From Bacteroidota bacterium (GTDB lineage Bacteria; Bacteroidota; Bacteroidia; B-17B0; Aurantibacillaceae): a DNA stretch of 64,000 bases. The stretch spans positions 44,152-108,151 of the forward strand of contig JAAFIL010000009.1 in the NCBI GenBank assembly GCA_013297775.1, read 5' to 3'. A model generated the notes under the pieces. The model searched no databases. It had not been told where the DNA came from and worked only from the letters and a program-made list of their open reading frames with translations. Shown piece after piece: positions 17,435 to 29,634 of the stretch. Numbering within the stretch: the stretch's first letter is position 1; each line of letters starts with the position of its first letter. A program made the translations under genes and the position numbers.

Positions 17435-19837
17435 TTACTTATCTATGACCTCAAATTTGCAAACAACCCCCTCGCCAAATTGATCGGTAACAGTTAATTG
17501 ATGTTTACCAATAGGGGGTAATATAGAAAGTTGATGATTACTTTGCGTTTTACCAATGAACGTTTCGTTTAAATACCAATACAACACCGCCAAACTTTGC
17601 TTGTGCGTGGCTTTAAACACACAACGGCTTTTTGTACCTTGCTCATCAACGGGAACATAAATTTTAAATCCCTCGCGTGGGTAAACAATTTCTAATTGAT
17701 GCGAACTCATTTCGTTAGTGCAGCTCGGTAAATAAGAGGGCAACACTTTGTAATTAACGCTTCGTTGTTGGTAATAATACTCTTGTATGGGCGAGGCCAC
17801 AAACCACGGCATGGCTTTCATTTTATAAACGGAATAACACCCACTGTTAACGCGGTATTGCGCCGTTGAATCTAAATAAATAATTTTATGAAAAGGGCAA
17901 GGCTTACTTAAATGACCTTGTTGCGGACCAAGTTGCCAATTAGCATTCGGACAAATATCGGAGGCCTTGTAGCCGCTTTCTTTACAAATTTTTATTCGCT
18001 CTAAATTACCCTCGGGTTTGGTAAACCATGTTTTAGATGGTAGCACATTAAAAATAGAAAACAGCAATGGCGCAGCAGCAGCGGCGCCTGTTAACTCGGG
18101 TCGCCCCTCGCCATCGGCATTGCCCACCCAAACGGCTACCGTAAACTTTGGAGTTACCCCTACCGCCCAAGCGTCTCTAAAACCAAAACTTGTTCCAGTT
18201 TTCCAAGCAATTTTATGACGCGATAAAAAAGACATCCAACCAATATAATCTTGCGGACGCATCAACTCCGTCATGGCTTGAAAAGTAAACCATATTGCAC
18301 CTGCTCGCAAAGGATTGTCGTTACTGTGTGTAGCATTAGGAGTCATTTTCGAATCATTAAAATACGATAAGGGTTGATAGTTGGAGTAGCGATAGCCTTT
18401 ACTTTTATTAGAGTAGCCGCTCAACACACGCCCCATGTAAGCATAAGCCCCTGCAATATCCCACAGGCGCGCCTCGCCTCCACCTAAAATAAGCGATAAG
18501 CCATAATGCTGGCTCGATTTATTAAAGGTTTTAAAACCTAACTCTTTTAAACGGTAATGAAACCGAGCAGCCCCATACTCTTGTAAACTTTTCACCGCAG
18601 GAATATTTAAGGAGCGGGAAAGGGCTTCGTTAGCGGGAACCAAGCCATCGTAACTTTTATGAAAATTTTCGGGACCGTAAGCGCCAATTTGCGTAGGCAC
18701 ATCTTCGAGCAGGCTAGTAGGCAATAACTTATGTTCGCTTAGTAAATAGGCATATAAAAAAGGTTTTAAAATACTACCCGTGCTACGCGGTGCTTGAATA
18801 ATATCTACATAATTTTCGTAGGCGTTGGCGGGTGCATGGCTATTGCCAATGTAGGCTAACACACGTCCTGTTTCGGTTTCGGTAATTAAAGCACAGGCAT
18901 TATTAATTTGGTTAAGCATGGTTTTTTGAACATGGTTATTTAATAAGTTGGTAACATGCTCTTGCAACGCACGCTGAATGCTGGTTTCGTAACGTTTACC
19001 CTCTCCATGTTGTTGAATGCAGTTAACTAATAAATGAGGTGCTAGTTGTGGTAAAGGGTGTGGCTTTTCGGGTAAAGGTTCTTGTATAGCTAATTGATAC
19101 GTGCTTTCATCAATGTAATTTTCTTGCTTCAATTTTTTTAGTAAACGATTTCGTTTTAAAATTAAACGGTTTTGATTTTTACCAGGATAAATTAAAGAAG
19201 GAGCATTGGGCAATACCGCTAATAATGCACTCTCGGCCCAACTAAGGCGGTGGGCATCGCGGCCAAAGTAACGCCACGAGGCGGCTTGCAAGCCCACTAC
19301 ATTACTTCCAAAAGGGGCATGGCTACAATAGGCTTTTAAAATACTTTTTTTAGAATACGAACATTCGATACGCACTGCTAAAGCTATTTCTACACATTTT
19401 TGATAATAGGTACGAGCTTGGTTGTGTCTCATTAAACGCGCAAGTTGCATGGTTATGGTGCTGCCCCCGCTTTTAATGGCTCCTGCATTGGCATTGCGAC
19501 GTAAGGATTTAAAAATGGAAATGGGATTAAACCCAAAGTGTTTGTAAAAATAAGCGTCTTCAAACTGTAAAATACAGCGTTCAAATTTGTAAGGAATGCT
19601 ATCGCTTTGCGGAAAACGCCATTGCCCATCTTTCGCAATTTTGGCGGCTAACAGTTCGCCGTTGGTATCGGTTAACGTGGTGCTATAGCTTACTTCAAAT
19701 AAAGTGGAAGGTAACCAACTAATGTATCCTATTGTAAACAGTAAGCCCAAAAGGGTTTTCCATTTGTGTTGGATTACAACTTTTTTTAACCTGTTGTAAA
19801 TCTTAACAAGAAAAGACATGCCCTTACTTTTTAGCAA
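17435..19837 (-). CDS. pbpC: Penicillin-binding protein 1C (bifunctional glycosyltransferase/transpeptidase)
   Basis: An 800-residue inner-membrane peptidoglycan synthase. After a cytoplasmic tail comes one membrane helix (WKTLLGLLFTIGYISWL). The GT51 glycosyltransferase domain (about 55-230) shows EDAYFYKHFGFNP, GGSTITMQLAR and KSILKAYCSHAPFGSNVVG. The transpeptidase domain (about 290-580) has the nucleophile motif STGSILKPFLYAYLL, SLNIPAV and KTGTSFGFRDAWAVG. A C-terminal beta domain of the PBP1C type (about 680-800, LEIVYPREGFKIYVP) follows. Its start overlaps the alpha-2-macroglobulin gene by 14 bases; an alternative Met at 19819 (MSFLVKIYN) would remove the overlap. Pairing with an alpha-2-macroglobulin is the usual bacterial arrangement, thought to couple wall repair with protease trapping in the periplasm. 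Confidence 0.95.
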   Translation of the reverse strand: MLKSKGMSFLVKIYNRLKKVVIQHKWKTLLGLLFTIGYISWLPSTLFEVSYSTTLTDTNGELLAAKIAKDGQWRFPQSDSIPYKFERCILQFEDAYFYKHFGFNPISIFKSLRRNANAGAIKSGGSTITMQLARLMRHNQARTYYQKCVEIALAVRIECSYSKKSILKAYCSHAPFGSNVVGLQAASWRYFGRDAHRLSWAESALLAVLPNAPSLIYPGKNQNRLILKRNRLLKKLKQENYIDESTYQLAIQEPLPEKPHPLPQLAPHLLVNCIQQHGEGKRYETSIQRALQEHVTNLLNNHVQKTMLNQINNACALITETETGRVLAYIGNSHAPANAYENYVDIIQAPRSTGSILKPFLYAYLLSEHKLLPTSLLEDVPTQIGAYGPENFHKSYDGLVPANEALSRSLNIPAVKSLQEYGAARFHYRLKELGFKTFNKSSQHYGLSLILGGGEARLWDIAGAYAYMGRVLSGYSNKSKGYRYSNYQPLSYFNDSKMTPNATHSNDNPLRAGAIWFTFQAMTELMRPQDYIGWMSFLSRHKIAWKTGTSFGFRDAWAVGVTPKFTVAVWVGNADGEGRPELTGAAAAAPLLFSIFNVLPSKTWFTKPEGNLERIKICKESGYKASDICPNANWQLGPQQGHLSKPCPFHKIIYLDSTAQYRVNSGCYSVYKMKAMPWFVASPIQEYYYQQRSVNYKVLPSYLPSCTNEMSSHQLEIVYPREGFKIYVPVDEQGTKSRCVFKATHKQSLAVLYWYLNETFIGKTQSNHQLSILPPIGKHQLTVTDQFGEGVVCKFEVIDK

Positions 19838-22800
19838 CCGTTCCGATTTGCTTAATTACTTTTATCCATTGTCCTTTATTACGCGCATAAATACCGCCAT
19901 CGTACATGGCTTCGGTGTTAAGGGCTGGCAAATAATAACGCCCTTCGTAAGCTGCATGTAAACGCACATTAAAGGTTTTGGCTTCGTTATTTCGTAAATC
20001 AAAATAGGTAAGTACTCTATCATCTCGAACGTCTTGATAAGTATAATTGCTCGACTTATCCGTAATTACTTCATCCATGCGTGCGTTATGAATTTCCCAA
20101 CCTGAAGGGATGTAGGCACTCAAGGCTAAATTTTTTATATCGCCCATTAAGCCTAAGTTGCGTACGTTAACCTGCATAATAAAATCGGTGCCTTGTGTTA
20201 GTTCGTTAACAGCAATGGGGTTGCCTTTATTGTCTTTGTAATTTACTTCCATGCTAATGTTTTCGGCACCTTCGGTTTCGCTGCCAATAGCGGGTTTACC
20301 ACGTAAAACAAGGCGGGCATACACAACACCTTTCCCATTGTTTTCAATTTCAATTTTAGCAGTTGCGCTATTAGAAAAGTCAACAGGAATTTTTGTAATA
20401 ACGGCGTTACCTTTTAAAGCAAAGGCTTTTCCGTTAATGCGACAGGTGGCTTGCATGGCCGAGGCATCGCCATAGCGTTTAATAAATTGCGAAACGGCCA
20501 CTAAACAATAAGCGGTGGTTTGCGTGCTCATCCAACTTTTAGAAGCAAGGGCTTCTGACACCCGTTTTAATTGCGCAAAGGCTTGTTGTTTTTTGCCCAT
20601 TAAACACAGGGCTTGCAACACAACGGCCGCATCGCGTTCGGTAGAACCAAAGGTGTAATAGTTAACACGGTAAGGTGTAATTTGCGAAGTAGCTTTTGCT
20701 ATTAGCTTTTCGGCTTCGCTGCCTTGACCCATTTGCGAATAGGCTAAAGCTAAATACCAACGCGCTTGGTTAGATAGGGTGTTTAACTCGCGCAAACGAT
20801 TCATTGCACTTAGCGCGGGTTGATTGGCTAAGGCTAATACATATAATCGGTATGCTTGCATTTCGTCGTTATTGTAAATGTTGTTTTGACTAGCCTCGAA
20901 ATTAGTAGCTAGGTTTTGTTGATAGCTAACCCACGCTTTTTTGAATCCAATGGGCAAGGTGTATCCCTTTTTTTCGGCAGCAAACATAAAGTGTCCGGCA
21001 TAAGTAGTGCCCCATTCGTTAGCCTCGCTTGCACCTTGCCAATACGATAAGCCGCCACTATTTAATTGAAATTTTTGCAAAGCGGCAATTCCTGCTTTAA
21101 TATTGCTTTCGGTTTCGGCTTGTTGTTGTGGGCTTAGGGTTAGGATGTCGGATAAGTTTAATTGCGCAAAACTTTGTGAGGTGGTTTGTTCTACGCAACC
21201 ATGTGGATACGAAATTAAATAGTCTAAGCGTTCATCTAAATTAATAGAAGGGATGGTTGATAATTCTAACACGCCATTATTAGTGCCTTGTAAGCCAATG
21301 CTGGTAGCGGTTTCGTTGATTGTTTTTCCGGCATCTACAAAAAAATCGTTGGTACTGGTTTGGTAAGGATTTGGATTACGCACATCTAATTCTATTTCGG
21401 TGGTCGAAGTGTGTCCACCACCCGAAGCTGTAATTTTTACTTTTGCAATGCCTGTTCGGTTTTTGGTTTTGAGGTCGAACCACACCATTTGCTCATCGTC
21501 TTTTTTTACGTTGATGTTTTTTACATTAGTGCCACTTAATTGTAAAAACTCATTTACTTCTACTTTTACTTGTGTGTTGCCTATGTTTTGATTGCCACCA
21601 AAAACTGATATGGGTAATTTTACTTCTTCGGTTACGCTTAACACGCGCGGTAAAGTTCCTAGTACCATTAAGGGGGCTTTTACGGCGGTTGTTTTTTCGG
21701 CGTGGCCATAAGCACCGTTGTTACCAGCAATAACCATGGTTCTTACCGAGCCTACATACATGGGCATGGTAAATTGTATATTTTTTTTCTCGCCTTTTTT
21801 TAGGCTGTAAGGACCAAAAAATTTAACCATGGGTTTAAAGCGATTGGCTTTAGCACCATCGTCGTTTATATCGCTACCATCGCCACCAATGCTTAACATG
21901 CGCTCAAGTTCGGCACCAAAAGCGCCTATCACTTGGTCATAAGAATCCCATGTTTTTACGCCCAAGGCTTCTTTGGCATAAAAATGATTCCACGGGTCTG
22001 GTGTTTTGAAACGCGTAATATCTAACAAGCCTTCATCTACAACGGCTAAAGTAAATACCATTTCTTTTCCGTTTTCTTCACCTACGTTAATGCTTACCTT
22101 TTTTTCGGGTACTAACACATCGGGCATAGCAATGGTGGGTTGTAGATGTGTTTCGGGGTCGTCCATTTTTATGGGTACTACACCATATAAACGAATGGGC
22201 AAATCGTTGGTGCGTGTGTGTGGCTGCATTAGCGAAACGTGCACGTAGGTGGTGGGTGCCATTTGCGAACTCGCTTTAAATTTAAACATGGTACTTCCTT
22301 TTTCGGTTTCGAGCCAATGTGCTTCAAGTACACGGCTACCATTTTCGATGCTTACTAAAGCCCTACCGTTTTGTGGCGAAGGAATGGTAACAACCACTTC
22401 TTCGCCCGCTTTATAACTTTCTTTATTGGTAGAGAAGTGTAACATATTCGCAATAATTTTTGTGTTATCGCCTCCGCCATCTCTATCCATCCAATTGGCC
22501 CAATCAAAGTAAACAATGGTAGAGGCGGCATGTCCACTTTCGGTGTCTGTTACACGTAATAAATAACGTCCCCAATCTTTATCAGCAATGTTAACATCAA
22601 TGGTAGCCTTGCCATTGCTGGTGTTGAGGTTACCCGATTGCACCGATTTTTGGTAATTGTCGCCTTCGTAATTGGCTACTTCATCGTTATACTGGTCCCA
22701 CCACCAACGCCATTCTAATTTATATAAACTGTATTTTAAATTGCTGCGCGATGCTGGATTTCCTTTTTCATCTACTGTCGCAATTTCGAAGCGTTGGTTG

Positions 22801-25451
22801 CGATTGGTGTAAAGAATGCCACTGTATTTTTCGCCTTCGGGGGTTTTAATGCCGGTGTAATATTTATAAGGGGAGTAATTAACCGAGAAGCGATCGATGC
22901 TAAAGGCGCCACCTTGCTCGAACACGCGTGTGGTGAATGCGGCTCTTAACATACCTGGCGCGGTAGCTGCGGCTTCGATGGCAATGGGTGCACTGGCTTC
23001 GCCTTTTTCGTTAATGTTCCCTTCAAACACAGTAATAACTTGTGTGTTAAAGCGGCGGGCATTGTCTGTAAATTTATACGTTTCAAATTTTGGAAAACTG
23101 GTTTCGGTTTCAAACAAGGCCATGCTAATATTAGCGGGTAAATTTTTGGCGATAGCACCAGTTAACCAAGCCGCTTGTAAATTAATACGGTTGGGTTTAA
23201 ATGCCGATAATAAAGTGTTATCACCTGCACTCACATTTATTTTTAAACGGTTAGGCATTATGGTTTCGATGCGCAAACTTTTGGTAAACTTAATAGCACC
23301 TACTTTTACATCGGCGGTCCATATACCTGTTGGTGCATTTTTATCGGTGATGGTGCTAAAGTTATAAAAACCATTAAGTCCTTTGGTGCTTAATAAGTGC
23401 CGATAGGCTTGTCCTTGCGGGGTGTATAGTTCTAGCACAACAGGGTGGTTGTCGGGAATGTTATTGGCTTTATCTTCTAAGATGAAACTAAGGAATAGAG
23501 AATCGCCTGGTCGCCATACGCCACGTTCGCCATACAAAAATCCTTTTACGCCTTTTTTAATGGCTTCGCCCGAAACGTCGTACATGCTTAACGATAAGGC
23601 AGCACCATCTTCTAAGCGTTGGTAAGCTCGGTGTTGATCTTTTTTTGCAATAACAAAATAAGGTTTACTTTTTGGGTTTAAGGTGGCTTGCCCGTTGGCG
23701 TTGGTGGTAACGGTTTCTAACAATTGCTTTTGATAGTCGTAGAGTTCGATGGTTACATCTTTGAAGGGTTTGGTGTCAACAATGTTATTGGCAAACACCA
23801 TCATACTGCCATCGTTTCCTTTTTTAACGGTTAAAGCTAAATCGGAAGCTAAAATATTGCGGGAAGCCGTTCGTTCGGAACTATGGTAATAGTAATTTTT
23901 ACAAGGGTTATTTCGGTTTTCCCAATCGTAGCCTTCGTCTTCTTCGTTGGGGTCGTAATAGTTGTTGTAGTAATCGTCGTAATAGTAGGAGAAATATTCG
24001 GGTTCGGTTTCGTCTTTTTCTTCGAGTTCTTCCATTTCAAATTTGTCGTTAAAGGCATTGCCTAAACACGAATAGGTAGAGTAGGCTTTGCGAAAGCTTA
24101 ATGACACGCGGTAAATGGCACCTGGTTCTGATTTAATGAGGCTGCCCAAGTCGAGTGAGAATTTTTTCCAAACGCCATAATCGTTAGGGTTGGTGATGCC
24201 TAAGTTAATGCGTTTCTCCACTACTTTTTTTCCAACTTGTGCTAATTGACTATTTCCATCTAAATCGTTGCTTTGTAAAAATTGCAAGATGTTGTTTTCA
24301 TAAATCTTTATAATTTTTACATCTACTGCACGGAGATTAACCGTTTCAAACGGGAGGTTTAGCCCATTAGTAGAAGGCAAGATGTTACCCGAACCCGCAA
24401 AGCGTACGCTTGGTTTTGCTTCGTTAATGGTTAGTTCGTGTTCGGTTTTATCTATGCTTTGTCCTTTGGCATCACGAACGTTTTCGACGGTTATTTTAAG
24501 TGTTCCGGTTTTTAGGTTCGAGGGATAAACTAAAACTTGATTATTGTTTACTACATATTTTAGTTCGTTGGTATTTTCGATGCGGATGAGTCCTTCTAAA
24601 CTTTGTGAGGCATCAATTGGGTTAGAAAAAGTTAGTAATAAGTATTGTTCTTCTTCGTTAACAAGGGTTGAAGACAATAACCGAAACGCTTCTTTTTTAG
24701 GAATGTTTAAATCTATTTTTTTAGAATAGCTTACGGATAGAGGTTTGCCGTTGCTTTCGATAACAAGGCGATCGTCGCTGTTGTTGGGGCGTTCGATGCT
24801 ATCAATTAAAAACGGATGTGCATTTCCTTTCTCGGGGTGTTGCCATTTAATGGCTAAGGTGCGGTTACCAATTTTAGCAACGGTAGTGGCTTCGAGGGAT
24901 TCGTCGTTAGCAAAGTCGGCGGTAGAGAGTGTACCACTTACACTGTAATAGTAAAAATCGTTACCGTTATAACTTTTTACATCGTTGGTACTGAGTTGTA
25001 AGGATTGTTGAATGGCTTCAAATTGAAAGTCGAAATCTTCTAATTCTTTTTTTACTTCGACTAATTTGTTGAGGGCTAAGGTGGCCTTGTAACGCTGACC
25101 TGGCTTGAGTGGAGCCTTAGGTTTAAACTCTAAAGTTTGTGCATCTTTCCAAATTAAATTACCATCGAGGCTTGGCGAAAAAGAAATGTAGTCGTTGGTA
25201 AGTGGAGTGTTTAAAATGGTGGAGGCACTTAACTCGCTGGCAAATTTAATTTTAATGGTGCTATTGCCTTGTACATAGCCTGTAGTAAATGCGCGAATGT
25301 AAGCGGCAAACTCGGGGTTAATGGTTGAGGTGAAACCGTTACTGTACTTGGCATTTAAGCTTTTGAACGAATCTTTGTGGTTGTAGATCCATACGCCTGA
25401 AAATGTAAGACCCATACCAACGGCCATCCATTTTAATTTATTAGCTAACAT
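19824..25451 (-). CDS. Bacterial alpha-2-macroglobulin (YfhM/MagD-like) with thioester site
   Basis: A 1875-residue periplasmic protein with an N-terminal membrane anchor (MAVGMGLTFSGVWIYN). It consists of stacked MG-type beta domains, an acidic Tyr/Glu/Asp-rich insertion (about residues 470-520), a bait-like region, then the alpha-alpha toroid thioester domain. YPHGCVEQTTS contains the CxEQ thioester: Cys at about residue 1419 and the Gln that cross-links to it. The family traps attacking proteases, which cut a bait region and are then bound covalently. It is first in a two-gene unit with pbpC, overlapping by 14 bases. The insertion, rich in repeated Tyr-Asp-Asn, is not standard and may be lineage-specific. 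The family call is secure; the protease target is not known. Confidence 0.93.
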   Translation of the reverse strand: MLANKLKWMAVGMGLTFSGVWIYNHKDSFKSLNAKYSNGFTSTINPEFAAYIRAFTTGYVQGNSTIKIKFASELSASTILNTPLTNDYISFSPSLDGNLIWKDAQTLEFKPKAPLKPGQRYKATLALNKLVEVKKELEDFDFQFEAIQQSLQLSTNDVKSYNGNDFYYYSVSGTLSTADFANDESLEATTVAKIGNRTLAIKWQHPEKGNAHPFLIDSIERPNNSDDRLVIESNGKPLSVSYSKKIDLNIPKKEAFRLLSSTLVNEEEQYLLLTFSNPIDASQSLEGLIRIENTNELKYVVNNNQVLVYPSNLKTGTLKITVENVRDAKGQSIDKTEHELTINEAKPSVRFAGSGNILPSTNGLNLPFETVNLRAVDVKIIKIYENNILQFLQSNDLDGNSQLAQVGKKVVEKRINLGITNPNDYGVWKKFSLDLGSLIKSEPGAIYRVSLSFRKAYSTYSCLGNAFNDKFEMEELEEKDETEPEYFSYYYDDYYNNYYDPNEEDEGYDWENRNNPCKNYYYHSSERTASRNILASDLALTVKKGNDGSMMVFANNIVDTKPFKDVTIELYDYQKQLLETVTTNANGQATLNPKSKPYFVIAKKDQHRAYQRLEDGAALSLSMYDVSGEAIKKGVKGFLYGERGVWRPGDSLFLSFILEDKANNIPDNHPVVLELYTPQGQAYRHLLSTKGLNGFYNFSTITDKNAPTGIWTADVKVGAIKFTKSLRIETIMPNRLKINVSAGDNTLLSAFKPNRINLQAAWLTGAIAKNLPANISMALFETETSFPKFETYKFTDNARRFNTQVITVFEGNINEKGEASAPIAIEAAATAPGMLRAAFTTRVFEQGGAFSIDRFSVNYSPYKYYTGIKTPEGEKYSGILYTNRNQRFEIATVDEKGNPASRSNLKYSLYKLEWRWWWDQYNDEVANYEGDNYQKSVQSGNLNTSNGKATIDVNIADKDWGRYLLRVTDTESGHAASTIVYFDWANWMDRDGGGDNTKIIANMLHFSTNKESYKAGEEVVVTIPSPQNGRALVSIENGSRVLEAHWLETEKGSTMFKFKASSQMAPTTYVHVSLMQPHTRTNDLPIRLYGVVPIKMDDPETHLQPTIAMPDVLVPEKKVSINVGEENGKEMVFTLAVVDEGLLDITRFKTPDPWNHFYAKEALGVKTWDSYDQVIGAFGAELERMLSIGGDGSDINDDGAKANRFKPMVKFFGPYSLKKGEKKNIQFTMPMYVGSVRTMVIAGNNGAYGHAEKTTAVKAPLMVLGTLPRVLSVTEEVKLPISVFGGNQNIGNTQVKVEVNEFLQLSGTNVKNINVKKDDEQMVWFDLKTKNRTGIAKVKITASGGGHTSTTEIELDVRNPNPYQTSTNDFFVDAGKTINETATSIGLQGTNNGVLELSTIPSINLDERLDYLISYPHGCVEQTTSQSFAQLNLSDILTLSPQQQAETESNIKAGIAALQKFQLNSGGLSYWQGASEANEWGTTYAGHFMFAAEKKGYTLPIGFKKAWVSYQQNLATNFEASQNNIYNNDEMQAYRLYVLALANQPALSAMNRLRELNTLSNQARWYLALAYSQMGQGSEAEKLIAKATSQITPYRVNYYTFGSTERDAAVVLQALCLMGKKQQAFAQLKRVSEALASKSWMSTQTTAYCLVAVSQFIKRYGDASAMQATCRINGKAFALKGNAVITKIPVDFSNSATAKIEIENNGKGVVYARLVLRGKPAIGSETEGAENISMEVNYKDNKGNPIAVNELTQGTDFIMQVNVRNLGLMGDIKNLALSAYIPSGWEIHNARMDEVITDKSSNYTYQDVRDDRVLTYFDLRNNEAKTFNVRLHAAYEGRYYLPALNTEAMYDGGIYARNKGQWIKVIKQIGTVAKK

Positions 25452-25561
25452 GTTTGGAGAATTTGAGTATGAAGGTACAATTAGTTTGCTTCTGTCAAAA
25501 AGGGGAAAAGCATTTTTTTATGGAATTATTAAAACTTATAAAATGAGAGGATAAGTTGTTT

Positions 25562-25910
25562 TAATTTTTATTGGGTAGTGGCACGCCAAGGCGCAAAGAG
25601 GCGCAAAGGGAGGGAAGATTAGATTGTTGGTGCTAAATTAAAAGAGGGATTTGATGTAACTAATTTTTATTGGGTAGTGGCACGCAAAGGTGCAAAGGTC
25701 GCAAAGGGAGGGGAGATTAGATTGTTGGTGCTAAATTTTAAAAGGGGGATTTGATGTAACTAATTTTTATTAGGTAGTGGCACGCCAAGGCGCAAAGAGG
25801 CGCAAAGGGAGGGAAGATTAGATTGTTGGGACTAAATTTTAAAAGAGGGATTTGATGTAACTAATTTTTATTAGGTAGTGGCACGCAAAGGTGCAAAGGT
25901 CGCAAAGGGA
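25562..25910. repeat. Tandem repeat of ~100-bp units (3.5 copies, alternating A/B type)
   Basis: Units start at 25562, 25661, 25761 and 25862 with TAATTTTTATT(G/A)GGTAGTGG and are 99, 100 and 101 bases long; the last is partial. Units 1 and 3 carry CACGCCAAGGCGCAAAGAGG, units 2 and 4 carry CACGCAAAGGTGCAAAGGTC, so the array looks like a two-unit block that duplicated once. The core is the reverse complement of the TTTGCG-type motif seen at 336, 2389 and 49255. The remaining gap between the alpha-2-macroglobulin start and 25993 is AT-rich with no gene. Function is unknown. Confidence 0.9.
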
Positions 25911-25992
25911 TTTTTTATTAGTAAAATTAGGATTAAGATTTAACTAAAAGTGTGTTGAATAAAACGCTACATTTAATTAGTAAAGTTGGCCA

Positions 25993-27135
25993 ATGAAAAA
26001 ATATAGTTTATTAAGTTTAGCATTGGTTTGGTTAGTTAGTGCATTTGCGCAATTAAGCCCTAGTTTTATTAATGAGAAGCCGGTAACCATTAATGGCCTC
26101 ACCTTTGACGCGATGGAGCCTAATTTGTCCACCGACGGAAACGCTCTTTTTTTTAATAGTTTAAACAATGGTATTACAACTAGTTTGTATTATGCTTCGC
26201 GAGTGGATGATACTACCTTTAATTTTATTGGACTAGTTCCTGTGGTTAATCAAACGGTAACTCCACGTTTAGATGCGGTTCCAACTTTAGATAGCATTAA
26301 TAATTTTTATTGGGTGTCCACCCGCCATTTTCCAGGGACTATTGAAAACCTTTTTCGCATAAGATTTTTACCCTTGGGTTATACAAATTTCGGCAAATTG
26401 TATGGCGATTTTTATATTAATTCACCAGGATATTTAATAATGGATGCGTGTACAAATTACCATGGAAATCAGTTAGTTTATTGCAACGCTTATTTTAATA
26501 ATTGCGCTAATGGCCTACCTTGCCAGGCTTCTATGGGTATTGCGCAAAAGGTAAACGATTCTACTTTCAATAAATATGCAAATACTTCGACTATAATGGC
26601 AAACATAAACGATACCACAAATTATATTGTGTATGCTCCGTTTATTACCAAAGATGGCTTAGAACTTTATTACACGCGGTTATTAAAAACGGGGATACAA
26701 ACCGAAATTATGGTTGCTGTTAGAAGCAACACCAATCAAGCATTTGGCTTGCCAAGTTTATTAATTGGAGCTCCATTTTTTGCACCTGAAGCACCCGCAC
26801 TTACAAGCGATAAATCGAAGTTATATTACCACAAGAAAGTAGGTAATCTTTATAAATTATTTTTAAGGTACAGAAGCACATCTACCGCTTTAAACGAGCA
26901 AGAAGATAAAATAGTAATGAGATTATATCCTAATCCTGTAAGTGATGTGTTAACGCTAAACGTTAGTGTATTCAAAACTATGAATAAGAAGGTTTATATT
27001 TTAAGTGCTTTAGGAGAAATTGTTTTGTCAGAAGAACTAACTTCGGCGAATCATTTAATAGATATGCAAAATTTTTCGGAGGGGGTTTATATTCTTAGAT
27101 ATGATAATGCGGTTTATAAACTTGTGAAACATTAA
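25993..27135 (+). CDS. Secreted T9SS protein with WD40-like (PD40) segments
   Basis: A 380-residue exported protein. Residues 1-19 form a signal peptide (LVWLVSAFAQ). The body contains short segments of the PD40/TolB-type propeller pattern, for example MEPNLSTDGNALFFNS, PFITKDGLELYYTR and APALTSDKSKLYYHK, each resembling 'P.lS.DG..lYF.S'. The last ~80 residues form a type A T9SS sorting domain (RLYPNPVSDVLTLNV, KVYILSALGEIVLSEEL, FSEGVYILRYDN), so delivery to the cell surface is expected. No catalytic residues are recognisable; a binding or adhesion role is only a guess. The gene stands alone, downstream of the ~100-bp repeats and followed by a shared terminator with katG. Confidence 0.82.
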   Translation: MKKYSLLSLALVWLVSAFAQLSPSFINEKPVTINGLTFDAMEPNLSTDGNALFFNSLNNGITTSLYYASRVDDTTFNFIGLVPVVNQTVTPRLDAVPTLDSINNFYWVSTRHFPGTIENLFRIRFLPLGYTNFGKLYGDFYINSPGYLIMDACTNYHGNQLVYCNAYFNNCANGLPCQASMGIAQKVNDSTFNKYANTSTIMANINDTTNYIVYAPFITKDGLELYYTRLLKTGIQTEIMVAVRSNTNQAFGLPSLLIGAPFFAPEAPALTSDKSKLYYHKKVGNLYKLFLRYRSTSTALNEQEDKIVMRLYPNPVSDVLTLNVSVFKTMNKKVYILSALGEIVLSEELTSANHLIDMQNFSEGVYILRYDNAVYKLVKH

Positions 27136-27378
27136 ATCCATTTCAAATAAATTATAATTTTTCATTTGAAGTAGGTAGTTAAGTTTGGTAAGAATAGTTT
27201 ATACCAAGGATAATTTTTTAATTACAAAATAGACTCTTGGTGAAGTTCGGTATTAGAAATCGAAAAGGGGAATACTCATCAGTAAGCATTAGGTTGAATT
27301 AGCATCTATTTACATCTCATCACGAAGGGTCAATTTTTGATGGGATTGTTATTTTACATTTGTATTTATTATGAACGA

Positions 27379-27412
27379 AAAAAGGGTAGCAAATTTTTTT
27401 ACTACCCTTTTT
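27379..27412. terminator. Bidirectional terminator between convergent genes
   Basis: Perfect 11-bp stem AAAAAGGGTAG (27379-27389) with CTACCCTTTTT (27402-27412) and a 12-base loop; A and T tracts flank it on the proper sides for both strands. It ends katG and the T9SS protein gene. The 240 bases before it are AT-rich with no gene seen. Confidence 0.85.
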
Positions 27413-27426
27413 AATTTTGTTATGAT

Positions 27427-29634
<2,208 letters not shown>

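Noticed and set aside
22897..23367. 156-codon plus-strand open frame
   Set aside because: It lies wholly antisense to the alpha-2-macroglobulin coding sequence and has no known motif or plausible start region.
23883..24065. Open frame on the plus strand with a long hydrophobic Val/Ile/Phe run
   Set aside because: It is the complement of the Tyr/Asp/Asn-rich segment of the alpha-2-macroglobulin; its hydrophobicity is a by-product of the GTA/GTC/GTT codons on the opposite strand.
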